Assembly: GCF_001583415.1 (NCBI RefSeq) | Contig: NZ_CP014475.1 | Span: 1 to 64,000 of the forward strand | From: Mycolicibacterium phlei | Lineage (GTDB): Bacteria > Actinomycetota > Actinomycetes > Mycobacteriales > Mycobacteriaceae | Direction: 5' to 3' | DNA: 64,000 nt | Shown: in pieces, positions 55,153 to 63,553 of the stretch | Layout: each line of letters starts with the position of its first letter | Numbering within the stretch: position 1 is the stretch's first letter | Notes under the pieces: generated by a model | Databases searched by the model: none | Told to the model about the DNA's origin: nothing | The model's input: the letters and a program-made list of their open reading frames with translations, nothing else | Made by a program: the position numbers and the translations under genes

Positions 55153-57039
55153 ATGGTGCTGAGCGTCGGGTCGGTGATCGCCGGTTACCGCATCGAGGAG
55201 GTGCTGGGCGCAGGTGGAATGGGCACCGTCTACCGGGCCCGGCATCCGTCGCTGCCGCGCAGCGACGCACTCAAGGTGCTCTCCGAACAGCTGTCGCAGG
55301 ACCCGCAGTTCCGCGCGCGGTTCGCGCGGGAGGCCGAACTCGCGGCCACCCTCGATCACCCCAACGTCGTGACCGTCTACAACCGCGGCGAGACCGACGG
55401 CCAGCTGTGGATCGCCATGCAGTACGTGGCGGGCAGCGACGCGGACAAGGAGATCACCCAGGGCCGGATGACGCCGGCGCGGGCGGTGTACATCGTCGGT
55501 GAGGTGGCCAAGGCGCTCGACTATGCCCACCGGCGCCACCTGCTGCACCGCGACGTGAAACCGGCCAACTTCCTGTTGTCCCACGACGACGAGCGGGTGT
55601 TTCTCGCCGATTTCGGCATCGCGCGGGCACTCGACGAGACCGTCGGCCTGACCCAGACCGGCATGGTGATGGCCAGCGTTGCCTACGCCGCGCCCGAGGG
55701 GCTGGCCGGAGAGAACATCGACCATCGCGCAGACGTCTACTCGCTGGGCTGTTCGCTGTACCGGATGCTCACCGGCACTTCACCGTTCGCGCGCAGCGGG
55801 GGAATGGCCGCGGTCGCGGCTGCACACCTCACGGAGGCGCCACCCCGCCCCACCACGAAGGTGCCCGGCCTGCCGGTGGCGTTCGATGCCGTGATCGCCA
55901 AGGCGATGGCCAAGAATCCGAACGACCGCTACCGGAGCGCCGGCGAGTTGGCCGCCGCCGCGGCGCACGCGCTCAACGACACCACCGGCGCCGTCAACGC
56001 GATGTCGAGACCCGTTAGTGTGACCGCACCCTGGCCCAGCTCACCCACGCCGCCGCAGCCGGTGTATCCACCGCCGATCACCGTGCAGCCGATCGCGCCG
56101 CCGCGCAGATGGCTGCCTGTCGCGATCGTCGCCGCCGTCGCCCTCGTCGCCGCTGTCATCGTGGGAATCGTTGTCTGGAAGGGAGATTCGACTCCCATTT
56201 ACGCGGCGCAGACCCTGGTACACCAGCACGGTGAAACCGAGCTGACCGCCGAGCCGCGCGCTGTGGCCGCACTGGGGCCCGGTGACGGTGACGCGGTGCT
56301 GTCGCTGGGCGTGCAGCCGGTCGCCGTCGTCGCGCCGGGCGGGGTGATGCCCACCTGGGAGCGCCAGATGATCACCGGCGACGTGCGCACCCTGGCCGAC
56401 GCCGAGGCGGCCGTGGTGGCCGCGTCGAAACCGGATCTGATCATCGACACCGGCGATATCGACGACGCCGAGTACCGAGCGCTGTCGGCGGTCGCGCCGA
56501 CCGTGGCGCGGATGCAGAACACCGCCGAGTGGACCTGGCAGAACCAACTCGAATGGGTCGCAAGGATTCTGGGCCGCACGGACAAGGCCAAGGAGCTGCT
56601 GGATCAGGCCGCCGCCGAGCAGACCGAGATCCGGGCCGCTCACCCGGCGTTCGATGGAAAGAGCGTCGTGGTGGTCTTCGTCGCCGACGAGGGGATCGAG
56701 GTCGCGACGCCGGACTCACCGGTCGGCCGCTACCTGCGCGGCCTCGGCTTCCGGTACCCGCAGGACTCCGACCCGACCGCCACCGGTCCCACCCGGGCCG
56801 TGGCCGACCCCGCGGAACTCAACGCCACCCCGACCGATGTGCGGATCGTCGTGCGCACCGACAAGGGAGCCGGTAACGGCAGCTACAACGGTCTGCCGCA
56901 GCCGTTTTCGGCCTACCGTGGCGCCACGGTCATCATCGACGATCCGCAGGTGATCGCCGCGATGACGACGCAGGGTTATGCGGCGACCAGATTCCTCAAC
57001 GCTGAACTGGTCGACGCGCTCGCCCGGTACGTGCGCTGA
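55153..57039 (+). CDS. Membrane Ser/Thr kinase with an outer FecB/BtuF-like domain
   Basis: A 628-residue receptor kinase. The kinase domain (about 12-275) has glycine loop GAGGMGTVY, Lys41, the HRD triad His132-Arg133-Asp134 and Asp153-Phe-Gly, with Thr163, Thr167 and Thr169 in the activation loop, so it looks active. A Pro-rich segment leads to one membrane span at 320-342. The outer part (about 344-628) resembles periplasmic iron-siderophore binding proteins: [67 protein letters not shown] and [13 protein letters not shown]. The expected ligand would be an iron chelate, but this is inference. The ATG at 55153 follows GGGGACC; the upstream frame belongs to the lipoprotein's shadow. Confidence 0.85.
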   Translation: MVLSVGSVIAGYRIEEVLGAGGMGTVYRARHPSLPRSDALKVLSEQLSQDPQFRARFAREAELAATLDHPNVVTVYNRGETDGQLWIAMQYVAGSDADKEITQGRMTPARAVYIVGEVAKALDYAHRRHLLHRDVKPANFLLSHDDERVFLADFGIARALDETVGLTQTGMVMASVAYAAPEGLAGENIDHRADVYSLGCSLYRMLTGTSPFARSGGMAAVAAAHLTEAPPRPTTKVPGLPVAFDAVIAKAMAKNPNDRYRSAGELAAAAAHALNDTTGAVNAMSRPVSVTAPWPSSPTPPQPVYPPPITVQPIAPPRRWLPVAIVAAVALVAAVIVGIVVWKGDSTPIYAAQTLVHQHGETELTAEPRAVAALGPGDGDAVLSLGVQPVAVVAPGGVMPTWERQMITGDVRTLADAEAAVVAASKPDLIIDTGDIDDAEYRALSAVAPTVARMQNTAEWTWQNQLEWVARILGRTDKAKELLDQAAAEQTEIRAAHPAFDGKSVVVVFVADEGIEVATPDSPVGRYLRGLGFRYPQDSDPTATGPTRAVADPAELNATPTDVRIVVRTDKGAGNGSYNGLPQPFSAYRGATVIIDDPQVIAAMTTQGYAATRFLNAELVDALARYVR

Positions 57040-57121
57040 TCGGACGAAACCCCAGCGCGGCAGCCGAATTGATAGCATGGGCGATCTACCGATCAGCGGG
57101 CGCGGGCCCGCGGGAGGTCAT

Positions 57122-58006
57122 ATGCAGGAGGGTTCGCGCGGCGACGTGGTGACGCTGACGGTCGCCGTCGCCGGTAACGCCTACACCGCACACCCCGCCG
57201 ACGGCGCCGTGACGATCGGTCGCGAGCTGCCCGCGCAGATCCGCCTCGACGAACCCGCGATCTCGCGCACGCATGTGCGGCTCGAACCCGCCGGTGACCA
57301 CTGGATCCTCACCGACGCCGGTAGCCGCAACGGCACCTACTTCGAGGGCCGCCGCATCGAATCCCTGGTCGTCGACCGCGAACTGAGCGTGCATCTCGGC
57401 GATCCGCAGGGCTTGCCGGTGCGGTTGTCGCCCACGGTCACCCGGGTCTTCGACCACGCCGACCAGGCCCACGACGCCGAGAACGCCGCGGCCGACGTGG
57501 ATGACGACGAGGAGTCGACCGAGGCCATCACGCCGACCGTGCAGGCGGCGATCGCCGTGGACGCGGCCGAGATCGCGATCCGCGGACTCTATGCCCGGAT
57601 GGCCACGCTGCCGGTCACCGACGACCCGCGCTTCGGTGCCGAGGTCGCGGTTCTGCTCGCCGACCTGCGGCGTCTGGAGTCCACGCTCACCGGCGCCGCC
57701 GAACGGGCCACCGGGCGGCCCGAACTCGCGATCACTCTCGGCGAGGTCCGGCAGGCTTACTCCGACCTCATGCGTCGTGCCGCCCGCGCGCCGTCGGCGA
57801 CACTCGGCCAGCGCCTCTACGCGGCGCGCCACCGACTGCAGCTGAGCGTGCAGGAGGCCGCCAACGCCGCGGGCGTCAACGTCAGCGATGTCTCCGACGC
57901 CGAGGCCGGCCTGCCGGTGCAGAACCCGGTCGCGGCCACCCTGCGACGCTTCGTCGATATCGTCGACGAAGCGGCGCAGGGTGGCACGAGGAACGCGCAG
58001 CACTGA
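57122..58006 (+). CDS. FHA protein fused to an Rv0023-type C-terminal domain
   Basis: A 294-residue protein. An FHA domain (about residues 10-105) has Gly33-Arg34, Ser48-Arg49-x-His51 and SRNGT at 68-72, all the phosphothreonine-reading residues. An acidic linker (DVDDDEESTE) leads to a helical region and a C-terminal XRE-like HTH (LGQRLYAARHRLQLSVQEAANAAG in outline). These last two parts align with the Rv0023-like regulator at 37102; the N-terminal HTH there is replaced here by FHA. GGGAGG before the ATG at 57122 sets the start; an ATG at 57077 lacks such a site. It follows the kinase by 82 bases and precedes a terminator. Confidence 0.82.
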   Translation: MQEGSRGDVVTLTVAVAGNAYTAHPADGAVTIGRELPAQIRLDEPAISRTHVRLEPAGDHWILTDAGSRNGTYFEGRRIESLVVDRELSVHLGDPQGLPVRLSPTVTRVFDHADQAHDAENAAADVDDDEESTEAITPTVQAAIAVDAAEIAIRGLYARMATLPVTDDPRFGAEVAVLLADLRRLESTLTGAAERATGRPELAITLGEVRQAYSDLMRRAARAPSATLGQRLYAARHRLQLSVQEAANAAGVNVSDVSDAEAGLPVQNPVAATLRRFVDIVDEAAQGGTRNAQH

Positions 58007-58039
58007 CATGGAATGCCTGACATGGAGTGCTCGGAATGC

Positions 58040-58083
58040 GACAAGCCCCCGGATGCCGGGGGGAAGCATCACGGGGGCTTGTC
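58040..58083. terminator. Bidirectional hairpin terminator
   Basis: GACAAGCCCCC at 58040-58050 pairs exactly with GGGGGCTTGTC at 58073-58083; the loop contains a further CCGG stem. It separates the FHA gene from the convergent secreted-protein gene. Just before it, a 14-base unit (CTGACATGGAATGC, then with G for A) is repeated in tandem at 58003-58030, covering the FHA stop codon. Confidence 0.75.
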
Positions 58084-58113
58084 TTATGTGGGGGGCTTGT
58101 TACCGGGGTCGGC

Positions 58114-58410
58114 CTACTTCACGTCGACGTAGACCGTCTGGCCGAACACCCGCGTCTTGAGGCTGCCGCCGCCCATGCTGTCGGTGGTGCTGAAGGTCTG
58201 GCCCGGCCGGACCGCCACCACGTTGGCCTGCTCCAGCGGGGCGTTCCCGATGCGGTTGACGATGACGTGGTAGCCCTGCTTCTGCAGTCGCTCGATGGTC
58301 TGCAGTGCGTTACCCGGCCCGGATGGCGCGGCCTGCGCCGGCACGGCCAGCCCGATCAGCCCAGCGGCCATGGCGCTAGCGGCGAGGGTGGCGATCCCAT
58401 ACTTCTTCAT
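58114..58410 (-). CDS. Small secreted protein of unknown function
   Basis: A 98-residue protein with a signal peptide MKKYGIATLAASAMAAGLIGLAVPAQA (written here in part; cleavage after residue 27). A mature part of about 70 residues follows, with NALQTIERLQKQGYHVIVNRIG, PLEQANVVAVRPGQTF and TRVFGQTVYVDVK. No Cys and no lipobox are present. I recognise the style of small mycobacterial secreted proteins but not a family. The ATG at 58410 is chosen over a longer frame because it begins the signal peptide and has GAAGAAAGC nearby. Confidence 0.75.
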   Translation of the reverse strand: MKKYGIATLAASAMAAGLIGLAVPAQAAPSGPGNALQTIERLQKQGYHVIVNRIGNAPLEQANVVAVRPGQTFSTTDSMGGGSLKTRVFGQTVYVDVK

Positions 58411-58507
58411 GTCGAGCTTTCTTCTACGAGGGGATTTGTTGACTTGTTCCTCCGGAGTAGCTGCAGCTGATCTTGGAAACCGCGAGGTCAGAGGGTTTAA
58501 TTTCCAC

Positions 58508-58540
58508 TGGCAGGAATTGATTGCTGATTGGCAGGAATTG
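58508..58540. repeat. Two 12-base direct repeats 21 bases apart
   Basis: TGGCAGGAATTG occurs at 58508-58519 and at 58529-58540. The starts are 21 bases apart, two turns of the helix, so a protein could bind both on one face. They lie between the divergent secreted-protein gene and the C39-like gene. No other copy was noticed in the window. Confidence 0.6.
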
Positions 58541-58631
58541 TGCTGTCGGACCGGCGATCGACCGTGTCCGACCTGGTGACGTCCCACCTGATTGGTCACG
58601 CGCACCGGCGCCGACGGCGACACTGGAGGCG

Positions 58632-59138
58632 ATGAAGCTCGCCGGCCTGCGACTACGCCAGCGCGACGGGGTCACCTGCGGACCGACCGTCGCCGTCGTC
58701 GCCGGCGCGATCCTGGACCCCCGGCGCCGGACCGCGCTGACTGACCCGGTGTGGTTCTCCGACGAACAGGTGCGGGTGCACGCCGACATCAACCGGGTGT
58801 GGCCGCGCCGGTGGGGCACCACGCCGTGGGGCATGGTTCGCGCGCTGAACATCCACGGGGTGCGCTACCGGTGGCGGGTGGCCCGCGGCCGCCGCGACGC
58901 ACTGGCCGACGTGTGGGGCGCGGTCGCGGCGGGCCGTCCGGTCGCCGTGCTCGTCGGCCGGACCATCCCCCGCCACTGGGTGCTGATCGTCGGCTGCCGG
59001 GGTGTCACCTTCGACTTCTACGAACCGACCTCGGGTCAGGTGCGCACGATCCGGATCGACGCCGTCCGGCGCGGCGAGATGTCCGGGGTCGGGTTTCCGT
59101 GGCCGTTCGCCTACGCCCTGCCCAAGGAGTGTGACTGA
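58632..59138 (+). CDS. Papain-like (C39-type) predicted cysteine peptidase
   Basis: A 168-residue protein with the signature of the C39-like papain fold. Cys16 sits in GVTCGPTVAVV and His115 in RHWVLIVG, the positions of the catalytic pair. A conserved acid is possibly Glu131 in YEPTSG, where C39 peptidases usually have Asp. No signal peptide or membrane span is visible. No ABC transporter is next to it, so it is not a bacteriocin-export enzyme of the usual kind. GGAGG directly before the ATG at 58632 sets the start. The family call is by motif only. Confidence 0.6.
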   Translation: MKLAGLRLRQRDGVTCGPTVAVVAGAILDPRRRTALTDPVWFSDEQVRVHADINRVWPRRWGTTPWGMVRALNIHGVRYRWRVARGRRDALADVWGAVAAGRPVAVLVGRTIPRHWVLIVGCRGVTFDFYEPTSGQVRTIRIDAVRRGEMSGVGFPWPFAYALPKECD

Positions 59139-59157
59139 CCTTCAGCAACCCCTTCCT

Positions 59158-59173
59158 TCGAACGTATGATCGA
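59158..59173 (+). promoter_or_regulatory. LexA-like SOS box overlapping a start codon
   Basis: TCGAAC-GTAT-GATCGA differs by one base from the mycobacterial SOS consensus TCGAAC-N4-GTTCGA. It overlaps the ATG at 59166 of the next gene. Together with the box at 59758 it frames a convergent gene pair. Confidence 0.5.
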
Positions 59174-59486
59174 ACATGTGGGCGAGCTGAAGGGCATCGG
59201 GTACAACGGCCAGCCCGTCCAGCAGGTGTTCCGCCGGGTCGACCCGCCGGTCACCGTGCTCGTCGACCTGGCCGCGGTGTTCCCCCGCGAACCGCACGCG
59301 GTCGGCGGCTACCAGCCGGCCGGGCTGCAGATGCACAGCGTCGTCGAGGGCCGCCTGACCTGCTGGGGTCTGTGCGAACAGGGGTACTGGTGGGGGCTGG
59401 TCACCTATGAGATCGCCTACGGCGCCCGGCGCCGGCCCGTCACGCACTGGATCCCGGCGTGGACGCTCAAGCCCAAGCACACCTGA
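59166..59486 (+). CDS. Conserved hypothetical protein
   Basis: A 106-residue protein, MIEHVGELKGIGYNGQPVQQVFRRV at the start, with the Trp/Gly-rich block LTCWGLCEQGYWWGLVTYEIAYGARRRPVTHWIPAW near the end (given in part). Two Cys lie within it. No signal, membrane span or known motif is recognised. A LexA-like box overlaps its start. It is 27 bases after the peptidase-like gene and converges on the DUF222 fragment. The open frame and codon use support a real gene. Confidence 0.6.
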   Translation: MIEHVGELKGIGYNGQPVQQVFRRVDPPVTVLVDLAAVFPREPHAVGGYQPAGLQMHSVVEGRLTCWGLCEQGYWWGLVTYEIAYGARRRPVTHWIPAWTLKPKHT

Positions 59487-59497
59487 TCACCGGCCGC

Positions 59498-59767
59498 TCA
59501 TGAGGCCGCCCGGCCGAGCCGGCGCTGCGCCTCCCCGGGGGAGATCCGCAACCGCCGGGCCACCTGCTGTGGGGAGGAGCCCGGATCCGACAGCAGCCGG
59601 CCGAACAGCCGCTGGTCGAGCGCGGCGAGCTGGTTCTGCACCCGGTCCAGATGCTCGATCAGGGCGTAGAGCTCCGTGCGCGACAGCCCGTCGAGCCGCA
59701 GCCCCGCGATGTCCTTATTGATCGACTCGAGTCCGGTGAGGACGTCGACCACCTTGTTGGAACGCAT
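59498..59767 (-). CDS. Truncated 13E12/DUF222 N-terminal fragment
   Basis: An 89-residue protein starting MRSNKVVDVLTGLESINKDI. It resembles the N-terminal part of 13E12-repeat (DUF222) proteins: LSRTELYALIEHLDRVQNQLAALDQRLFGRL then ARRLRISPGEAQRRLGRAA (both given in outline). The rest of DUF222 and the HNH nuclease part are absent; the frame ends in TGA just after the match. Either a remnant or a stand-alone small relative. A LexA-like box at 59758 overlaps its ATG, and 13E12 genes are known SOS targets in mycobacteria. Confidence 0.65.
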   Translation of the reverse strand: MRSNKVVDVLTGLESINKDIAGLRLDGLSRTELYALIEHLDRVQNQLAALDQRLFGRLLSDPGSSPQQVARRLRISPGEAQRRLGRAAS

Positions 59768-59773
59768 GTTCGA
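59758..59773 (-). promoter_or_regulatory. LexA-like SOS box at the DUF222-fragment start
   Basis: TGGAAC-GCAT-GTTCGA differs by one base from TCGAAC-N4-GTTCGA. It spans the ATG (59765-59767) of the DUF222 fragment. This position would let LexA block expression. Confidence 0.6.
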
Positions 59774-59836
59774 ACGGTAGCGCGGGGCACCGACAGGGCG
59801 GGGAATGTTCCGGACCGCAGTCCGGTTAAATGGGGC

Positions 59837-60813
59837 ATGCCTGCCATCACCGCTGACACCCTGACCCTGCCCCGCATCGCGGCGGCCACCCCGTCGCAGA
59901 CCCAGCGCCCCGTCCGCTCCATCACGTCCGGCCCCCGCGGCTACGAGGGGAGGGCTTCCCGGTGGTGCGCGCATTCGCCGGCGTCTCCCTCGCCGACCTC
60001 GACCCGTTCGTCCATATGGACCAGATGGGTGAGGTGGAGTACGAGCCCGGCGAGCCCAAGGGCACCGACTGGCATCCGCACCGCGGGTTCGAGACGGTCA
60101 CCTACATGATCGACGGGCGCTTCGCGCACCAGGACTCGCACGGTGGCGGCGGGCTGATCACCGACGGCGCCACCCAGTGGATGACCGCCGGATCCGGCAT
60201 CCTGCACATCGAGACCCCGCCCGCCGAGCTCGTCGAGAGCGGCGGGCTGTTCCACGGCATCCAGCTGTGGGTGAACCTGCCCCGCAGCGACAAGTTCACC
60301 GCACCGCGGTACCAGGCCATCGAGGGTGAGGCGGTGCGGCTGCTGTCCTCCGACGACGGCGGCGCGCTGCTGCGGATCATCGCCGGCGAGGTCGACGGCC
60401 ACGCCGGACCCGGTGCGACACACACGCCGATCACCCTGGCGCACGCCACCATTCAGCCCGGCGCTCGACTTGACCTGCCGTGGAACCGCGACTTCAACGC
60501 CCTGGTCTACATCCTGTCGGGCCGCGGCAGGGTCGGCCCGGTCGGCCACCCGATCCAGCAGGGTCAGCTGGCCGTACTCGGCCCCGGCGACCGCATCACC
60601 GTTGCGGCCGAGGCCAGTCAGGACGCCAACCGGCCAGCCCTGGAGGTGCTGCTGCTCGGCGGGCGGCCGATCCGCGAACCGGTGTTCCAGTACGGCCCGT
60701 TCGTCATGAACAGCAAGTCCGAGGTGGTCCAGGCGTTCGAGGACTACCAGGCCGGCCGGTTCGGGTCGATCCCGCCGGACGCGCTCATGCCGCACCGGCC
60801 GCGGTCTTCCTGA
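59837..60813 (+). pseudogene. Pirin-family bicupin, frameshifted
   Basis: The N-terminal part (59837 to about 59949) reads MPAITADTLTLPRIAA to RGYEG in one frame. The rest (59950 to 60813) continues in another with EGFPVVRAFAGVSLADLDPFVHMDQMG, the cupin metal set HPHRGFETVTYMIDG and MTAGSGILHIE, to AFEDYQAGRFG. The two parts join as one pirin of about 325 residues if one base is added in GGGG at 59947-59950. An internal start (GTG at 59962) could still give a nearly complete 283-residue protein. Its 3' end overlaps the convergent FUSC gene by 29 bases. The frameshift may be an assembly error. Confidence 0.83.
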
Positions 60814-62947
60814 CCGCCTTCGGGTAGAGCAGTTCCAGCGCACCGAGCAGTGCCGCGACCGTCACCAGCGGCAGTGCCGCCGACACCGCGAGCTCGTAGC
60901 CGGTCGCCTCGGCCCGCAGCGCCAGCACGAAGTCGTCGCTGATCGGCGCCGGGGCGGCCGCCGAGCCGGAGGTGGCCTGCGCGCAGATCGCCTCGGCGTG
61001 CCGTTCCAGCACCGCCCGCGTCCGCGGGTACACACCCAGCGGGGGCGGCGTGACATCGGCGATCAGTTCCGCGGCGGCGCGCAACCGGACCGCGCGGTTG
61101 GCGGCGCGCACCGCCGGGGCGCGCACGTCGGTGGGGCCGCTGCTCTCCGAAAGAAACTGGCGCACAGCGTCATCGACAGTCCGGCTGGCGCTCAGCGCGG
61201 CCTGGCTCAACGCGGTGACCCGGTCGGTGGCCTCCTCCGAGTCGCCCCGGGTCACCCGCTGCACCGCGGCGGCCAGAAACCGTGCGCCGACGTCGAAGGC
61301 CTCGTCGATCGCGCGCGACACCCGGGTGCGGGCGCCCCGCGGCCACAGCAGCAGCGACACCACCACGCCGACGAGCGCACCGACGGCGACGTCCTCGACG
61401 CGGATCAGCCCGACGCTCCACCCGGTCGGGGCGATCAGGTTGAAGATGATCAGCACCATCATGGTGAACGCCGCCTGACCGGCGATGAACGACGCCACCT
61501 CCGGCACGAACGCCGAACCGAACGCGACCACCGGCAGCATCGCCCACATCACCACCGGGTCGACGCCGAGCAGCTCGATCAGCGCGACACCGATCAGGAA
61601 CCCGATCGCGGTGCCCGCCACGGCGCGCAGCATCCGGGTCCCGGTCGTCAGCGCGCTGCTGCGCAGCACCGACATCGCGCCCAGCACCACCCAGAAGCCG
61701 TGCTGCACCGGGAACACGTGGGTCACCGTGACCGCCGCCGCCAGCCCCAGGCCGGTGCGAATGCTGTTGCGTAACACCACCGCTCGCGTCGTCAGATAGC
61801 CACGGGTGAGCGCCGCCACCGCCGTCGTCTCCGGGATCACCCACTCCGCCGCGCCCGTCTGCGGCAGCCCGCGCCCGAGCACCCGGGCCCACACCGGGCG
61901 CGCGTCGGCCGCCGCGGCGTTGCGGATGACACGCCCGGTCACGCCGACCGTCGCCGAGAATGTGCGGCGCTGCAACAGGTTTCGACCGACAGCGACCGCA
62001 TCGGCGTCGTCGGGGGAGGCCAGGATCTCCTCGATGTCCTCGCGGTAACGGCCCTGGGCGATCTCACGCAGCTCGTCCAGCGCCGCGGCCAGGTCACGGC
62101 TGCGCGCCCGCCGCTGCGCACGGTCGGAGAGCCGCAGCACCGCCGCCGAGTCGCGCAGCACCCGGATCAGCGGGTGCCGCATCTCGTCGAGCAGACTCCC
62201 GGTGTTGTCGGTGACCCGGTCGGCGAGCCATCCGAGATCGTCGACCACCCGGATCAGCGCGCGGCTGCCCGCGGTGAGTGCGACGGGCCGGAAATCCGCG
62301 TTCAGGAACGTCGCCCACAGCTGGTTCATCGCGCGGGTGACGTTGCGCGCGCTCGTCGCGCCCTCCAGGCAGTCCGCCAGCCGGTTGCACACCCGGGCGG
62401 CGTGCTCACGCAACTCGTCGTGGTGGCGCGGCGGCAACACGAACAGCGCCGCGGGCACACACACCGCCACCGCGATACCCCACCCCAGCAGCTGCTCCGG
62501 GATCGAACCCACCGGGGTGCACGCCGGCAGCACGAACGTCATCAACGTCGCGCGCTGACCGGCGGCGATCACCTCGCTGAGCACCCCGGAGAACGTCACC
62601 ACGAAGCCGAGCGCGAACATCAGCGCGACGCTGATCGCCGGATACGGCGCCACCAGCGTCCCGAGCGTGATCAGCACCGTGCCGATGACCGCCAGACCGC
62701 TGTAGGCCAGCGCGCGGGCCGCACGGTTGCCCGGGAAGTCGACGAGGATCAGCAGGGACACCGATCCGAAGATCGTGAACATCGGCGCCTGCGAGCCGCC
62801 CGCGACAGAGAAGCTGATCGCGGCGGCGATCGGCAGCACCACCGCGGCCCGCACGGCTCGGCGCAGCGCGTCGAACTCGGGATCGCGGCGCCGGATCCGG
62901 TCTGCGACGCGGTGCCACACCTCACCGGCGATCGCTGACGCGGCCAA
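60785..62947 (-). CDS. FUSC-family membrane exporter
   Basis: A 720-residue protein with two groups of about five to six membrane spans. The first group (residues about 30-170) includes VVLPIAAAISFSVAGG and VALMFALGFVVTFSGV. The second (about 400-540) includes FPVQHGFWVVLGAMSVLRSS, the typical FUSC signature, and VGALVGVVVSLLLW. Helical cytoplasmic parts separate and follow them. FUSC proteins are linked to export of aromatic acids or fusaric acid. The TTG start lies four bases after the TetR stop, so regulator and exporter share a transcript. Confidence 0.87.
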   Translation of the reverse strand: MAASAIAGEVWHRVADRIRRRDPEFDALRRAVRAAVVLPIAAAISFSVAGGSQAPMFTIFGSVSLLILVDFPGNRAARALAYSGLAVIGTVLITLGTLVAPYPAISVALMFALGFVVTFSGVLSEVIAAGQRATLMTFVLPACTPVGSIPEQLLGWGIAVAVCVPAALFVLPPRHHDELREHAARVCNRLADCLEGATSARNVTRAMNQLWATFLNADFRPVALTAGSRALIRVVDDLGWLADRVTDNTGSLLDEMRHPLIRVLRDSAAVLRLSDRAQRRARSRDLAAALDELREIAQGRYREDIEEILASPDDADAVAVGRNLLQRRTFSATVGVTGRVIRNAAAADARPVWARVLGRGLPQTGAAEWVIPETTAVAALTRGYLTTRAVVLRNSIRTGLGLAAAVTVTHVFPVQHGFWVVLGAMSVLRSSALTTGTRMLRAVAGTAIGFLIGVALIELLGVDPVVMWAMLPVVAFGSAFVPEVASFIAGQAAFTMMVLIIFNLIAPTGWSVGLIRVEDVAVGALVGVVVSLLLWPRGARTRVSRAIDEAFDVGARFLAAAVQRVTRGDSEEATDRVTALSQAALSASRTVDDAVRQFLSESSGPTDVRAPAVRAANRAVRLRAAAELIADVTPPPLGVYPRTRAVLERHAEAICAQATSGSAAAPAPISDDFVLALRAEATGYELAVSAALPLVTVAALLGALELLYPKAVRKTAAGAA

Positions 62948-62951
62948 CGCC

Positions 62952-63518
62952 CTAATCGTCCTCGGGAACCGTCGCGAACGCCCCCGAGTGCAGGGCGGCG
63001 ATCAACTGACTGGCGATCCAGCGCAGCGCCGCGGTGTCGCGGGGCAGGGTGGACTGCTCGAAGCCGACGAACATGTACACCGCCCACGCCGCGAACACCT
63101 GCGCCTGCCGCTGGTGCTGCAGCACCTCGAACGCCGATTCGTAGAGGATGTCGAAGCGTTGCTGATCGACCGCCTCCTGGATGGCGCGCACGTGCGGGTC
63201 GATGGCACCCCACACCCGGATGGCCGCCTCCGCGCTGTGCGGCAGGCCCAGACCGGTCTGGATCAGCGTGTCGATCCGCCGGCGCGGGTCGGGTTCGGCG
63301 CGGACCGCCTCGATCACCCGCACCGTGCGCACCTGCGTCCAGTGCGCGAGCAGCTCCCTGGTGTAGGCGGACCAGTTTGGGAAGTAGTGATAGAACGAAC
63401 CGGTCGTGACGCCGAGCCGCTGACACACCTCGGCGAGTTTCAGCCCGCCGTAGCCACGCTCGGACAGGATGTCGAGACCGGCCTCGAAGTACGCATCCCG
63501 CGACACGATGCTCGCCAT
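62952..63518 (-). CDS. TetR-family regulator of the FUSC exporter
   Basis: A 188-residue TetR protein starting MASIVSRDAYFEAGLDILSERG. The HTH is YGGLKLAEVCQRLGVTTGSFYHYFPNW. The C-terminal ligand domain includes IRVWGAIDPHVRAIQEAVD and MFVGFEQSTLPRD. The ATG at 63518 is selected because the longer frame from 63785 overlaps the divergent TetR gene. It heads the FUSC operon and probably responds to the exported compound. Confidence 0.88.
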   Translation of the reverse strand: MASIVSRDAYFEAGLDILSERGYGGLKLAEVCQRLGVTTGSFYHYFPNWSAYTRELLAHWTQVRTVRVIEAVRAEPDPRRRIDTLIQTGLGLPHSAEAAIRVWGAIDPHVRAIQEAVDQQRFDILYESAFEVLQHQRQAQVFAAWAVYMFVGFEQSTLPRDTAALRWIASQLIAALHSGAFATVPEDD

Positions 63519-63553
63519 GCGCGCGACACTAGTTCCTCGGCGCGCGATTTGCG

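Noticed and set aside
58003..58030. Tandem 14-base repeat as an independent regulatory element
   Set aside because: Only two copies, overlapping the FHA stop codon and next to a terminator; nothing further supports a function.
61170..61892. Minus-strand frame within the FUSC gene
   Set aside because: Out-of-frame shadow of FUSC with Gly/Arg-rich composition and no start signal.
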